Translations under genes and position numbers: made by a program
Part shown: piece after piece, positions 1 through 9,115 of the stretch
Layout: each line of letters opens with the position of its first letter
Numbering within the stretch: position 1 is the first letter of the stretch
Assembly: GCA_021163815.1 (NCBI GenBank)
Contig: JAGGTJ010000040.1
Coordinates: 1-41,142, forward strand
From: Deltaproteobacteria bacterium
Lineage (GTDB): Bacteria > Desulfobacterota > DSM-4660 > Desulfatiglandales > Desulfatiglandaceae
DNA length: 41,142 nucleotides
Direction of reading: 5' to 3'
Notes under the pieces: generated by a model
What the model saw: the letters and a program-made list of their open reading frames with translations, nothing else
What the model was told of the DNA's origin: nothing
The model's database searches: none

Positions 1-106
1 TAAGTCACTGAAGAGACCAGCCCGGGAGACCCGGAGCGGAAGAAAAATTCTCTTGCCCCCATAGTACATTCGCTGTTATCCCCCTAATTACTGAGCTATT
101 ACAAAC
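1..106. repeat. Dispersed repeat family D, copy D1 (inverted, possibly cut by window edge)
   Basis: Reverse complement gtaatagctcagtaattagggggataacagcgaatgtactatgggggcaagagaatttttcttccgctccgggtctcccggg aligns with D2. Confidence 0.65.
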
Positions 107-228
107 AAACCTTCCTTCACAACGGCTTACACCGTAAGACCATTGCAAGATGCTCGGTTTTGTCCACGTCCAGAAAAAAGAACTTTTCTACCAGAATTTT
201 TCCCGTTTATTAATCTGATGCCACTATA

Positions 229-1404
229 TTAATGTACGAGTTCAGCAACAGGCACAACATCAAAATTCTCTTTTAAATGGGGAGCATACCTACGAATAAC
301 CTTTAATGTTTCAACATAGGGGTGCCCGATTCCTATGGCCATTCCCTTATGCCTTGCCATACTGAAAAGGCGCTCCATTTGTATGCGTATGGATTTTTCA
401 TCTGTATCGTTATCCAGGAAGACATTTCTCTGTGCAGAGGGTATGCCTAACTGTTCTGCCAATTTAAAGCCCACCGTTAATGCCGAGGTGCGGCTGTCAA
501 CATAAAACAGCCCGTGTCTTTTTAATTCCTTCAAAACTACCAGCATCTTGTTCTTACATTCAGTAAAAGCAGAACCCATATGGTTGTTGACACCACAGGC
601 ATAAGGTACCGCCTTCAAATCCCGCCTCAGTATCTGCCTCATTTTTTTATCGGTCATATGTAAAAACAATGCACCAGGCCCCGGCCTGACACGCGGATAT
701 CCTTTGGGCTCCATCGGCAGATGCAACATAACATCGCACCCATGTGCAGCTGCATCAAGACATATGGCATGCGTAAACGGTGCCAGAGGAAAAACCGAAA
801 GGGTCAGGGGAACACCTGACTCAATAAAGGAATGGGCAATGTCCTTATTATACCCCAAATCATCAATGATAATAGCTATCTTTGGTTTTCTCTTCCTTGC
901 AGGTAAAAAATAACCCTTTAGTTTAATCGATATCTTATGCGTCCTGTGTCCCTGCACAGATACAACAAACGTTGCCATACTGTCTGAAGAGGATAACATG
1001 CGGACAGTTATTTTCTTATCCCGCTCAGACAAGGCATAAATAAAACGTTTAAGCCTCTTCGCCGACCTGTAGTCAGGACATTTTATCAAAACATTCGTAA
1101 AATTCCATACAAGGTTGTTTTTATGTATGGTCTTGACATCATAAAATACAACATTTTTTGTTTTGATCCGGTTTTTATATAACGCATCATAAAGGGCATA
1201 ATCAATTATTTTGATCTCTTTTTTTATATCAGGAGAAGATGTATAAATTTCTTCATAAACCGGAGGCAAGGTTTTCTGCCCATAAAGAAGAAAGGCTACA
1301 AAAATTCCGGCAAAAAAAACAAAAAAAATCCCCCAAAAAAAGATAAAGGGGACTTTTTGTCTACCGGTCTTATTGCCGGCAGTCTTGCGATTGACAACCT
1401 TCAT
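229..1404 (-). CDS. Divergent polysaccharide deacetylase family protein (YibQ-like), N-terminal TM
   Basis: Motifs PKIAIIIDDLGYN, SVFPLAPFTHAICLDAAAHGCDVMLHLPMEP, NNHMGSAFT and FVDSRTSA-like typical of the divergent polysaccharide deacetylase family. ORF track start at 1443 lies in a dispersed repeat (METFYDAIK); internal Met at 1404 is the likelier start. Confidence 0.85.
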   Translation of the reverse strand: MKVVNRKTAGNKTGRQKVPFIFFWGIFFVFFAGIFVAFLLYGQKTLPPVYEEIYTSSPDIKKEIKIIDYALYDALYKNRIKTKNVVFYDVKTIHKNNLVWNFTNVLIKCPDYRSAKRLKRFIYALSERDKKITVRMLSSSDSMATFVVSVQGHRTHKISIKLKGYFLPARKRKPKIAIIIDDLGYNKDIAHSFIESGVPLTLSVFPLAPFTHAICLDAAAHGCDVMLHLPMEPKGYPRVRPGPGALFLHMTDKKMRQILRRDLKAVPYACGVNNHMGSAFTECKNKMLVVLKELKRHGLFYVDSRTSALTVGFKLAEQLGIPSAQRNVFLDNDTDEKSIRIQMERLFSMARHKGMAIGIGHPYVETLKVIRRYAPHLKENFDVVPVAELVH

Positions 1405-1419
1405 CTGTGCGCCAACTTT

Positions 1420-1549
1420 GATGGCGTCGTAAAAAGTCTCCATATACTGTGAGCGTTTTGGTCATACGTTGGACATCTTGTATGCCTTCACGCATAACCG
1501 AACGCTATGCCTTGTATATGAAGATTTTTACTTAGCCATCGGTTCTACT
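1420..1549. repeat. Dispersed repeat family B, copy B1
   Basis: gatggcgtcgtaaaaagtctccat...ggtcatacgtt..acatc.tgtatgccttcacgcat...atgccttgtatatgaagatttttacttagccatcg, near-identical to B2. Confidence 0.8.
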
Positions 1550-1559
1550 TCCAACGAAC

Positions 1560-2891
1560 TTAATTCTCTGATATCAGGTTATTCCGGGAAAACAATGTCC
1601 ATGCCTTTAACAGTTGCATTGCACTACGCACCTGGTTATCCTGCTTAAGAAGCGCCTTGGCACGCTTATCTATTTTTACATGTTTCCTGTTTTTCATACG
1701 ACTCCGTGCAGACTCTTGCGGCATATGGCCTTTAAGGTTTTCTTCCCTTAGGAAATGATCTTTCTTTTCTGCCTTTGTCTCTAAGGGAATATAATCCATC
1801 TCTATATCAGGTATAATACCGCAAGATTGGATAGACTTTCCACTCGGCGTATAATATCTTGCTGTCGTAAGACGTAATGCAGAACCATCTGAAAGGGGCA
1901 GGATAACCTGTACCGACCCTTTGCCAAAAGTCCTTGTACCCAAAATTATTGCCCTTCTATTATCCTGAAGCGCCCCTGCAACTATCTCTGCCGCACTTGC
2001 AGTACCACTGTTAACAAGAACAACCATGGGGTAATGATCCAGTATATCACCCTTATGTGCTGTAAATTTGATATCTTCAGCCTTTTGCCTTCCTTTGGTA
2101 GTTAGAATCACTCCTGAATCAAGGAAGATATCCGAAACCTGAACAGCCTGATTCAGCAGGCCACCAGGATTGTTTCTCAAGTCAAGGATCAGGCCTTTAA
2201 TTTTGGCCTTTTCTTGCAAATTCTTGAGCCCAGAGACAAGATCCTTCGCAGTTCTGGACTGAAAATTGGATATTCTTACATAACCGATAGATGGACTTAG
2301 CAAAAACTGTCTGACACTTACCAGCGGAATAACATCCCGTTTAATGGAAAACTCAAGGGGCTTTTTTTCTCCCTTTCTCACTATCGTCAACTTCACCTTT
2401 GTGCCTTTTGGCCCTCTGATATGTTTTACAGCCTCCATTATGGTCATATTCTTGGTAAATATATCACCTACCTTGATAATCTTGTCTCCCGCCTTTATAC
2501 CCGCCTTGTATGCAGGAGTACCTTCTATCGGCGATACAACGGTCAAGACATTATCCTTTATGGTTATCTCTATGCCAATCCCCGTAAAACTGCCGTTTGT
2601 CTCTGTTTTTAATTCCTGAAATTCGTCCTTGGTCATAAAGGACGAGTGGGGATCCAGGGAACTGACCATCCCTTTAATTGCACTGTAGATCAATTTCTGC
2701 GGATCTTCAGGTTCCACATAATTATTGTTGATCTGCCTCAGGACCTCGGCAAAGACCTCTATGCTTTTATATGTTGTACATGTTGTCCTTTTTGTATCCG
2801 CATTAGTGGCATCTCCGCTACATAAAGCCCCTGTAACAAACAGAACAATTAAAAAAAGAATAACGATGTATTTTTTTTTGATACCAAACAT
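1560..2891 (-). CDS. S41 family C-terminal processing peptidase (PDZ + protease)
   Basis: VEVFAEVLRQINNNYVE-like N-region, PDZ domain, GLILDLRNNPGGLL, VLVNSGTASAAEIVAGALQD, FGKGSVQ. Start set at MFGIKKKYIVILF because the upstream MNLNKAEYFARVSN part derives from a dispersed repeat. Confidence 0.93.
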   Translation of the reverse strand: MFGIKKKYIVILFLIVLFVTGALCSGDATNADTKRTTCTTYKSIEVFAEVLRQINNNYVEPEDPQKLIYSAIKGMVSSLDPHSSFMTKDEFQELKTETNGSFTGIGIEITIKDNVLTVVSPIEGTPAYKAGIKAGDKIIKVGDIFTKNMTIMEAVKHIRGPKGTKVKLTIVRKGEKKPLEFSIKRDVIPLVSVRQFLLSPSIGYVRISNFQSRTAKDLVSGLKNLQEKAKIKGLILDLRNNPGGLLNQAVQVSDIFLDSGVILTTKGRQKAEDIKFTAHKGDILDHYPMVVLVNSGTASAAEIVAGALQDNRRAIILGTRTFGKGSVQVILPLSDGSALRLTTARYYTPSGKSIQSCGIIPDIEMDYIPLETKAEKKDHFLREENLKGHMPQESARSRMKNRKHVKIDKRAKALLKQDNQVRSAMQLLKAWTLFSRNNLISEN

Positions 2892-3070
2892 AATTTCAGC
2901 TCCCGTATTTGAGACCCTTGCAAAATATTCAGCTTTGTTCAAGTTCAATGAACCTGTAAAAAATCGAGTCGATGAATAGGTAAAAATATCCCCGATTCAA
3001 AATCTGAGACTGACATGTCTGCGTGACTGCATTGCCCCCGTCCTTATGGCATACAGACGCCACAACCTTA

Positions 3071-3628
3071 TCAAAAATCATAAGGAGGTAAGGAATCAGC
3101 AGGAATATCAAACAGCCTGGGATGCCCCTGATCCTTTTTGGAAACAAGGGGGTAGGAAACCGGCCAGTCAATCCCTATGCCAGGGTCGTTCCATACAATA
3201 CCGGCATCGTATTCCGGCATATAAAAATTGCTGCATTTATATATTACATATGCCAAAGGGGCTGTCACACAAAAACCATGTGCAAACCCCCTCGGAATAA
3301 AGAGCTGCCTTCTGTTCTCCCCTGAAAGATAGACCCCTGTCCATTGCCCAAAAGTCGGAGAGCCATAGCGTATATCCACAGCAACATCAAATATCTCTCC
3401 ATCGACAACCTGTACAAGCTTATCCTGCAAATGGGGAAACTGATAGTGCATGCCTCTCAGTGTTCCCTTTTTTGAAAAAGACATATTATCTTGAACAAAC
3501 AGGACATCTATACCTTCAGCCGTATATCTTTTTTGTTGATAGGTCTCCATAAAAAAGCCGCGTTCATCTTTGAACACATCAGGCTCCACAATCAACACAC
3601 CTTTAAGAGAAGTTTCAAGAACCTTCAT
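3071..3628 (-). CDS. rfbC: dTDP-4-dehydrorhamnose 3,5-epimerase
   Basis: GVLIVEPDVFKDERGFFMETYQQ, QDNMSFSKKGTLRGMHYQ, FIPRGFAHGFCV, WNDPGIGIDWP. Confidence 0.95.
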   Translation of the reverse strand: MKVLETSLKGVLIVEPDVFKDERGFFMETYQQKRYTAEGIDVLFVQDNMSFSKKGTLRGMHYQFPHLQDKLVQVVDGEIFDVAVDIRYGSPTFGQWTGVYLSGENRRQLFIPRGFAHGFCVTAPLAYVIYKCSNFYMPEYDAGIVWNDPGIGIDWPVSYPLVSKKDQGHPRLFDIPADSLPPYDF

Positions 3629-3686
3629 TTTTTATCCATATATTAAAGAGATCAAAACAGGTTGTGATAAACCGGCATGGCCGGAT

Positions 3687-4433
3687 TCAAAATACACCGG
3701 TATTCAAAGAAGACCTGCACAATTTTACGGCCTCGGCAAGGTTGAGACTCCCATCATACAGGGCCCTGCCGGTAATCATACCGATAACGCCCAGTTTCTC
3801 AAGCGGCAACAGTGATTGCACATCCTCTATATCGGAAATTCCTCCGGAGGCGATAACCGGTATTTTAACAGCCTTTGCAAGGGAGGCTGTGGCATCCAGA
3901 TTGGGGCCTGATCTCATGCCATCCCTCTGGATATCAGTATATACTACTGCACAGGCACCTGAATCCTCGAATCTCCTTGCCATGTCAATCGGCCCCATAT
4001 CAATCTCTTCCGTCCATCCTTCTATGGCAACACGGCCTTTTTTCGCATCAATACCTATAATGATCTGCCCCGGAAACATATCGCATGCACGAATAACAAA
4101 CTCTGGATCCCTAAAGGCAACGGTTCCCAATATAACGAATTTTACCCCGAGATCAAAATACGCCTTTAGTGTTTCAACGTCCCTGATACCCCCGCCAAGC
4201 TGGACAGGTATGGGAATAGAATCAACAATCCTTCTTATCACAGAACTGTTTACAGGCTTGCCCTTAAATGCCCCATCAAGATCAACAACATGCAGCCTTT
4301 CTGCCCCTGCCTCAAACCATTTTTCTGCCATCCTTTCAGGAACATCCGAAAACACAGTCTCATCCTGAATACGTCCCTGTCTAAGTCTTACACATCGTCC
4401 GTTTTTTAAATCAATGGCAGGTATAATAAGCAA
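3687..4433 (-). CDS. hisA: 1-(5-phosphoribosyl)-5-[(5-phosphoribosylamino)methylideneamino]imidazole-4-carboxamide isomerase
   Basis: IIPAIDLKNGRCVRLRQG, HVVDLDGAFKGKP, QLGGGIRD, TDIQRDGM, IASGGIS. Proposed TTG start at 4433 with GGAGA upstream; the ORF track start at 4550 comes from repeat family A. Confidence 0.93.
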   Translation of the reverse strand: MLIIPAIDLKNGRCVRLRQGRIQDETVFSDVPERMAEKWFEAGAERLHVVDLDGAFKGKPVNSSVIRRIVDSIPIPVQLGGGIRDVETLKAYFDLGVKFVILGTVAFRDPEFVIRACDMFPGQIIIGIDAKKGRVAIEGWTEEIDMGPIDMARRFEDSGACAVVYTDIQRDGMRSGPNLDATASLAKAVKIPVIASGGISDIEDVQSLLPLEKLGVIGMITGRALYDGSLNLAEAVKLCRSSLNTGVF

Positions 4434-4457
4434 CTTTTTTTCTCCTGTCGTAACATT

Positions 4458-4560
4458 GATGGCGCTGTAAAAAAAAACACAAAACCGTGCTGAAAAACCG
4501 GGCTGTATTTTTATATCAGTGGATAACCAGGATATTTTGAACCCGGCCATACCGGTTTAA
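4458..4560. repeat. Dispersed repeat family A, copy A1
   Basis: aaaaacacaaaaccgtgctgaaaaaccgggctgtattttta...ggataaccaggatattttgaacccggccataccggttta; overlaps the upstream extension of the hisA ORF. Confidence 0.8.
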
Positions 4561-4568
4561 ACAGGTCA

Positions 4569-5273
4569 CTAAGGCATATGAACAACCATTTTTTTCAGCC
4601 CTATCATGGCCAGTTCCCTTGCCGAAAGCCAGCGCCCCTTGCTTTTAAAAAATGTCCCCACATCGAGAAGGTTTTCTGTCAATGACTGCTGAGTCTTGTC
4701 AAATCTTGCCTTCCATACGACAACACCATTATCGGGCCGTATAAGAAAGAGGTCAAGACCTACGGATGCAGGCTCGGCAGCAGCGAGGGCGCTGCCTTCA
4801 CGTTCCTTCCACCTGTAGATATAGCCAATAAGAACAGCATCCGCATCAAGAAGTGTTCCCACCTTCTGAAGCACCTGTAATGCAAAGACACCATGATTCT
4901 TTTTCAGCTCGTCACAATATATCCTGTTTACACGTTGAGGCATTATCAGGACATACCTTTTTTGCTGCACAAGGAGATCGATGAGAGATGCATTCATATT
5001 GCGGACAGCATAATCCGGCACAATATTAGACATATGGGTATTATCCGGTATGAGACATAGAGAAGATCTGCCTTTTTCACCCGATTGTACCTTTCGAAAA
5101 CCAAATACAGCCACCCTTTTTATCTTTATACGGATGTCCGTATTTCCGGTATAAGAAAAACCGGATGGATGCAGACTACATCCTGAAACAAAAAAAATAA
5201 GGGCAACCAAAGGCCCCCATAAAAAAACATAAAAACAGGAAACTAACGATCCGATCTTGTTTGCAGTGCTCAT
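4569..5273 (-). CDS. Putative lipoprotein of unknown function
   Basis: Signal peptide plus lipobox FVSGC; overlaps the hisB stop by a few bases, suggesting translational coupling. Confidence 0.7.
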   Translation of the reverse strand: MSTANKIGSLVSCFYVFLWGPLVALIFFVSGCSLHPSGFSYTGNTDIRIKIKRVAVFGFRKVQSGEKGRSSLCLIPDNTHMSNIVPDYAVRNMNASLIDLLVQQKRYVLIMPQRVNRIYCDELKKNHGVFALQVLQKVGTLLDADAVLIGYIYRWKEREGSALAAAEPASVGLDLFLIRPDNGVVVWKARFDKTQQSLTENLLDVGTFFKSKGRWLSARELAMIGLKKMVVHMP

Positions 5274-5860
5274 AAAAGCCCTTTGGTAGAAGGTATTCTG
5301 TCTGCCATACGCCCTTCTATGGAACAGGCCATATCAAGGGCCCTGGCAAAGGCCTTGAACATGGCCTCGGCTATATGATGAGGGTCATCGCCTGAGATAA
5401 GATCTATATGCATGGTAATTCCTGCATTATTCACAACAGCCTGAAAAAACTCACGAACCAGACCTACATCAAAAGATCCGCTCATACGCACCGGCAAAGA
5501 AACACGATACACAAGCATAGGGCGACCCGACAGATCCATAACAACCCTGACAAGGGTTTCATCCATTGGAATAGTGACTTCACCATAACGCCTTATGGCT
5601 GTTTTATCACCAAGGGCATCCCGCAGGGCATGCCCCATACATATACCAATATCTTCAACGGTATGATGATAATCCACCTCTATATCGCCTCTTGCCTTAA
5701 GCTCAATGTCCATAAAACCATGAATACCCAAAAACCCCAGCATATGATCCATAAAGGGTATACCTGTATCTATCCTGGAAGATCCCTGTCCATCCAGATC
5801 AACCTTTATATATACATCGGTCTCTTCTGTCTTTCTGCTTATCTCTGCTGTTCTTTTCAT
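5270..5860 (-). CDS. hisB: Imidazoleglycerol-phosphate dehydratase
   Basis: GIPFMDHMLGFLGIHG, DYHHTVEDIGICMGHAL, DDPHHIAEAMFKAFARAL. Start set at MKRTAEISRKTEE (5860); upstream MVGFKISYPPTD is repeat-derived. Confidence 0.95.
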   Translation of the reverse strand: MKRTAEISRKTEETDVYIKVDLDGQGSSRIDTGIPFMDHMLGFLGIHGFMDIELKARGDIEVDYHHTVEDIGICMGHALRDALGDKTAIRRYGEVTIPMDETLVRVVMDLSGRPMLVYRVSLPVRMSGSFDVGLVREFFQAVVNNAGITMHIDLISGDDPHHIAEAMFKAFARALDMACSIEGRMADRIPSTKGLL

Positions 5861-5912
5861 GTCTGTGGGTGGATATGATATTTTGAATCCGACCATGTCG
5901 GTTTCGGTTTTT
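5858..5912. repeat. Dispersed repeat family A, partial copy A8 at hisB 5' end
   Basis: catgtctgtgggtggatatgatattttgaatccgaccatgtcggttt resembles the right half of family A. Confidence 0.55.
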
Positions 5913-5951
5913 GTTTGGTGAGTTTCCAATGGCAACAGATTAATACCAAAG

Positions 5952-6024
5952 TGGAGATGAGGGGATTCGAACCCCTGACCTGTACGTTGCGAACGTACCG
6001 CTCTCCCACCTGAGCTACATCCCC
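5952..6024 (-). tRNA. tRNA-Ala, anticodon CGC, no encoded CCA
   Basis: Minus-strand GGGGATGTAGCTCAGGTGGGAGAGCGGTACGTTCGCAACGTACAGGTCAGGGGTTCGAATCCCCTCATCTCCA folds as a 73-nt cloverleaf. Anticodon loop TTCGCAA; G3:U70 wobble matches Ala identity. Confidence 0.96.
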
Positions 6025-6031
6025 ATATTGA

Positions 6032-6188
6032 GACCCCATAGATAAGATCAGATTTTGTTCAGGTTCAAGAAAGGCGAAAAATTTAATCGGAAGAAAATAT
6101 ATCCGGGATTAAAACATAAGCCTGATCTCTCTACCGATAGTAGGCAGGCACAAAAATTGGGCAAAAGAGGACATTATGCGAAGGTCTC
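6032..6188. repeat. Dispersed repeat family C, copy C1 (starts GAGACC, ends GGTCTC)
   Basis: Shares gagacc..gttttgttcaggttcar..aaggcacaraaatygggcara.. with 34206-34328; ends are a short inverted repeat. Confidence 0.55.
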
Positions 6189-6603
6189 ATTCTTTGTTGC
6201 ATATATATAAGCCTTTTGGAAAATCAAATCAACGCTTTTTTCCCATCACCCCCCAAATCCCGCCGGCCCACGCACCATTTCCGGCATTTAAGCCGTATAT
6301 AAACAGAGGGGCACAAAAACAGCCACTCCCCTGGGTCTTGCAGTACAGGATTTTTGATGTGTCTGACGATAAACCGCAATCATTCTCCCATTTATTGAGC
6401 CACACATTTTTATCTCTAACAAACCATTACGGAGGGCCGACAGATCAAACGCAGGTGGGTAAGAGCAAAGGAGTTTTACAAAGGGCATATAAAGATAAAA
6501 GATAATGGTTAAGTAAAAAGCACCAGAAGTTTTTCTGATATGACTGTCGAGAGGGTACCATCTGTTATCCATTTATTAAGCCGATACGCTAAGAGGCATC
6601 ATC

Positions 6604-7416
6604 CTAATCAAATCTTATACGGCCTGCCTCAAGACGATAAGGAGTCTTGTAGGGATTTTCGGGCAGTTTATGAATTATGCCCTTTGAAACCAGCTCTTCA
6701 AGACTGCCAGGCATGCGGCCATACCTCTTTTTGTATTCGGTTACTGCCTTTTTGAGCAGTTTTACCCCCCTGAGGGCATTGATCCGCATCATGATGGTGT
6801 TCCGCGTCTTTTCATTAAGCGTGTTTTTTAACACACCCGTTAAAAAGGTAATTCCCGTATCGACATCTCCTCCCCTGTACGCAATCTTTGAGGCGAGGGT
6901 ACCCATAAACGGATTGTGGTCTATCCTGGCGCTCATAAAGAGATATCTCGCAGATTCCCTGTACCTCTCTGAAAAAAAGTAGTAATCAAAGCCTATGTAA
7001 TATGAGAGAATTGCATCCCATGTCCTGAAATCAACCCCTTTCTTGAGAAAGGATATTGCCCTGTCAGGCATTTTTGCTATCCATGGATAGATGCCCTGCA
7101 CAAGGCGGTACGGGTCCTTGAAATAGGGATCCATGTCCCTGCTGAGTTTCAGGACCTGAAACAGATAGCCCCAGTTTTCCTTTGGTGTAGAGTGGTTAAA
7201 ATTACTCGCCAAGACCGCGCCATAGGCGAAAAAAACATCTGAAACAAGCGGAGCAAACTCCCCGCAGACCGCCTTAAGAAAAGATACAGAGGGCAAGAGC
7301 CTGGCGTTCATATGTTCAGTTGAAAACGTTTCCATGGGCTGATTCAGAGAAAGCCAATAAAAACCCGAAACATAGAATAAAAGCGCTATTATTAAAACAA
7401 GCCCCTTTTTTATCAT
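6604..7416 (-). CDS. Single-TM protein of unknown function (TPR-like), third component next to ABC transporter and pilin
   Basis: N-terminal TM, helical repeats, start overlapping the stop of the ABC permease ORF. Confidence 0.65.
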   Translation of the reverse strand: MIKKGLVLIIALLFYVSGFYWLSLNQPMETFSTEHMNARLLPSVSFLKAVCGEFAPLVSDVFFAYGAVLASNFNHSTPKENWGYLFQVLKLSRDMDPYFKDPYRLVQGIYPWIAKMPDRAISFLKKGVDFRTWDAILSYYIGFDYYFFSERYRESARYLFMSARIDHNPFMGTLASKIAYRGGDVDTGITFLTGVLKNTLNEKTRNTIMMRINALRGVKLLKKAVTEYKKRYGRMPGSLEELVSKGIIHKLPENPYKTPYRLEAGRIRFD

Positions 7417-8219
7417 AGATCCCGTCTCTTAAACAAAAACATGGTGATAACAATGGCAATACTCATGTATGAAAGCCCATATACAAGAAGCTTTACCATA
7501 TAATACTCAGGAAGCTTTACGCCATAGACCGCGTATGTGTTCAGATTGAAGTAGCCAAGATTGGGAAAGATCCACGATGCAAACACAATAAGTTTTTTTG
7601 CCGCAATACCCATGGTCTTGCTGGCCATGGCAATATTCTTTACCGTATTAATATTCTGACCGATCAGATAGGCTATTATGGCTGCTATTGAAACAAGGAC
7701 GCCGCTTTCCATGATACTCCAGACAAGAAAGACAAAGGATAAAAAGACAAGGGCGGCGTAAAACCTGAAAAAAGAGGCCAAAAGCAGCTTATGCCATTCA
7801 AAATGCAGGGGCACATAACCGGGATATTTCATCATATACAGCTTCACCATCAACAGGGCAGGCACATCGAGGATAACAAGGGCAATAAACAGGATCATTG
7901 TAAAGCCGAAAAACCTGCCGAGTATATATTCCTCCCTGCTGACAGGGCAGGAAAGCACAAAATAGACGGTCTGATCCCTTATATCACCAATCAGCCCCGG
8001 CAGACAGAGAAAAAAGATGATCATCAAACAGCCGGCTGAAACGGCCATGAGCATAAAATCTATAACAACCCTGCATACATCAAAACCAATGAAGGGGATA
8101 AAGGTGTATGCAGCCGCGGCCATAATCAGGCCAAATGCAGACACCCCATATATGGTCCTCTGCCTTATGCCTTCATTAAATGAAAGCCATGCTATGCGTA
8201 GTATAATATTATTCATCAC
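7413..8219 (-). CDS. ABC-2 type transporter permease
   Basis: Six hydrophobic segments; GDIRDQTVYFVLSCPVSREEYILGRFFG typical of ABC-2 permeases; next to an ATPase gene. Confidence 0.85.
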   Translation of the reverse strand: MMNNIILRIAWLSFNEGIRQRTIYGVSAFGLIMAAAAYTFIPFIGFDVCRVVIDFMLMAVSAGCLMIIFFLCLPGLIGDIRDQTVYFVLSCPVSREEYILGRFFGFTMILFIALVILDVPALLMVKLYMMKYPGYVPLHFEWHKLLLASFFRFYAALVFLSFVFLVWSIMESGVLVSIAAIIAYLIGQNINTVKNIAMASKTMGIAAKKLIVFASWIFPNLGYFNLNTYAVYGVKLPEYYMVKLLVYGLSYMSIAIVITMFLFKRRDL

Positions 8220-8293
8220 TGATTTGATGGATAGTCCTGTGAAATTTTACCGTTTTCTTCACTGTTAACAGCAAGCATCCGTTACAAATAATA

Positions 8294-9055
8294 TTACTGT
8301 AAACCCATCAAGGTTTTCACAAAAAACTCTTCCAGACCCTCGTGTATGGATACATCATCAATCCTGCCCACAAACAATATCCGACCATTGTTCAGAATAG
8401 CTATCTCGTCGCAGACCTTCTCTATATCATTCAATATATGAGAACTGAGAAAGATTGTCTTACCCTCCTCCTTGAGATCCCTTAAAAGGCCTATTACCTC
8501 ATACCTCATCAACGGATCCAGACCGCTCAGGGGCTCATCAAGGATCAGGATTTTGGGGTCATGTACAAGGGCAAGCGCAAGAGATGCCCGCTGAAGCATA
8601 CCCTTGGAAAATTTTTTAAGAGGCCTGTTTTTGTGCTCAACAAGCCCTGTTTTTTCAAGAAGCTCATCCGCATACCCCTTGCCGCGTCTTTTTCCGGCAC
8701 CTGTCACACTTGCCCTGAAGGAGAGAAGCTCCATAATAGTCATATTGACATAGGCACACGGCTTTTCAGACATGTACCCTATACCTTTCCTCACCTCATG
8801 GCAATCAGGGGAAACTCCATTTATAAGCACACGCCCGGAATCAGGCCTTATAAAATCAAGCAGGATCTTTATTGTCGTGCTTTTACCTGCGCCGTTCGGT
8901 CCCAGAAATCCAAATACCGTGCCCTCTTTCACACAAAAGGAAAGATTGTCAAGCACGGTCTTTTCTGTTCTTCCAATATCAGCCCTGTACCTCTTTGTAA
9001 CAGATTCCAGAAAAATTGTATCCATAGCACCCTTTTTGAGGATATTAAACGGCAA
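8294..9055 (-). CDS. ABC transporter ATP-binding protein
   Basis: Walker A GPNGAGKST, signature FSKGMLQRASLA, Walker B ILILDEPLSGLDP, SSHILNDIEKVCDEIAIL. Confidence 0.95.
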   Translation of the reverse strand: MPFNILKKGAMDTIFLESVTKRYRADIGRTEKTVLDNLSFCVKEGTVFGFLGPNGAGKSTTIKILLDFIRPDSGRVLINGVSPDCHEVRKGIGYMSEKPCAYVNMTIMELLSFRASVTGAGKRRGKGYADELLEKTGLVEHKNRPLKKFSKGMLQRASLALALVHDPKILILDEPLSGLDPLMRYEVIGLLRDLKEEGKTIFLSSHILNDIEKVCDEIAILNNGRILFVGRIDDVSIHEGLEEFFVKTLMGLQ

Positions 9056-9115
9056 AGACAGGGAAAAGCCCCTGTCTTTGCTCCATCCATCGTTTATATA
9101 GCTTATACAGGAACG

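Noticed and set aside
3664-4368. 234-aa plus-strand ORF
   Set aside because: Antisense to hisA.
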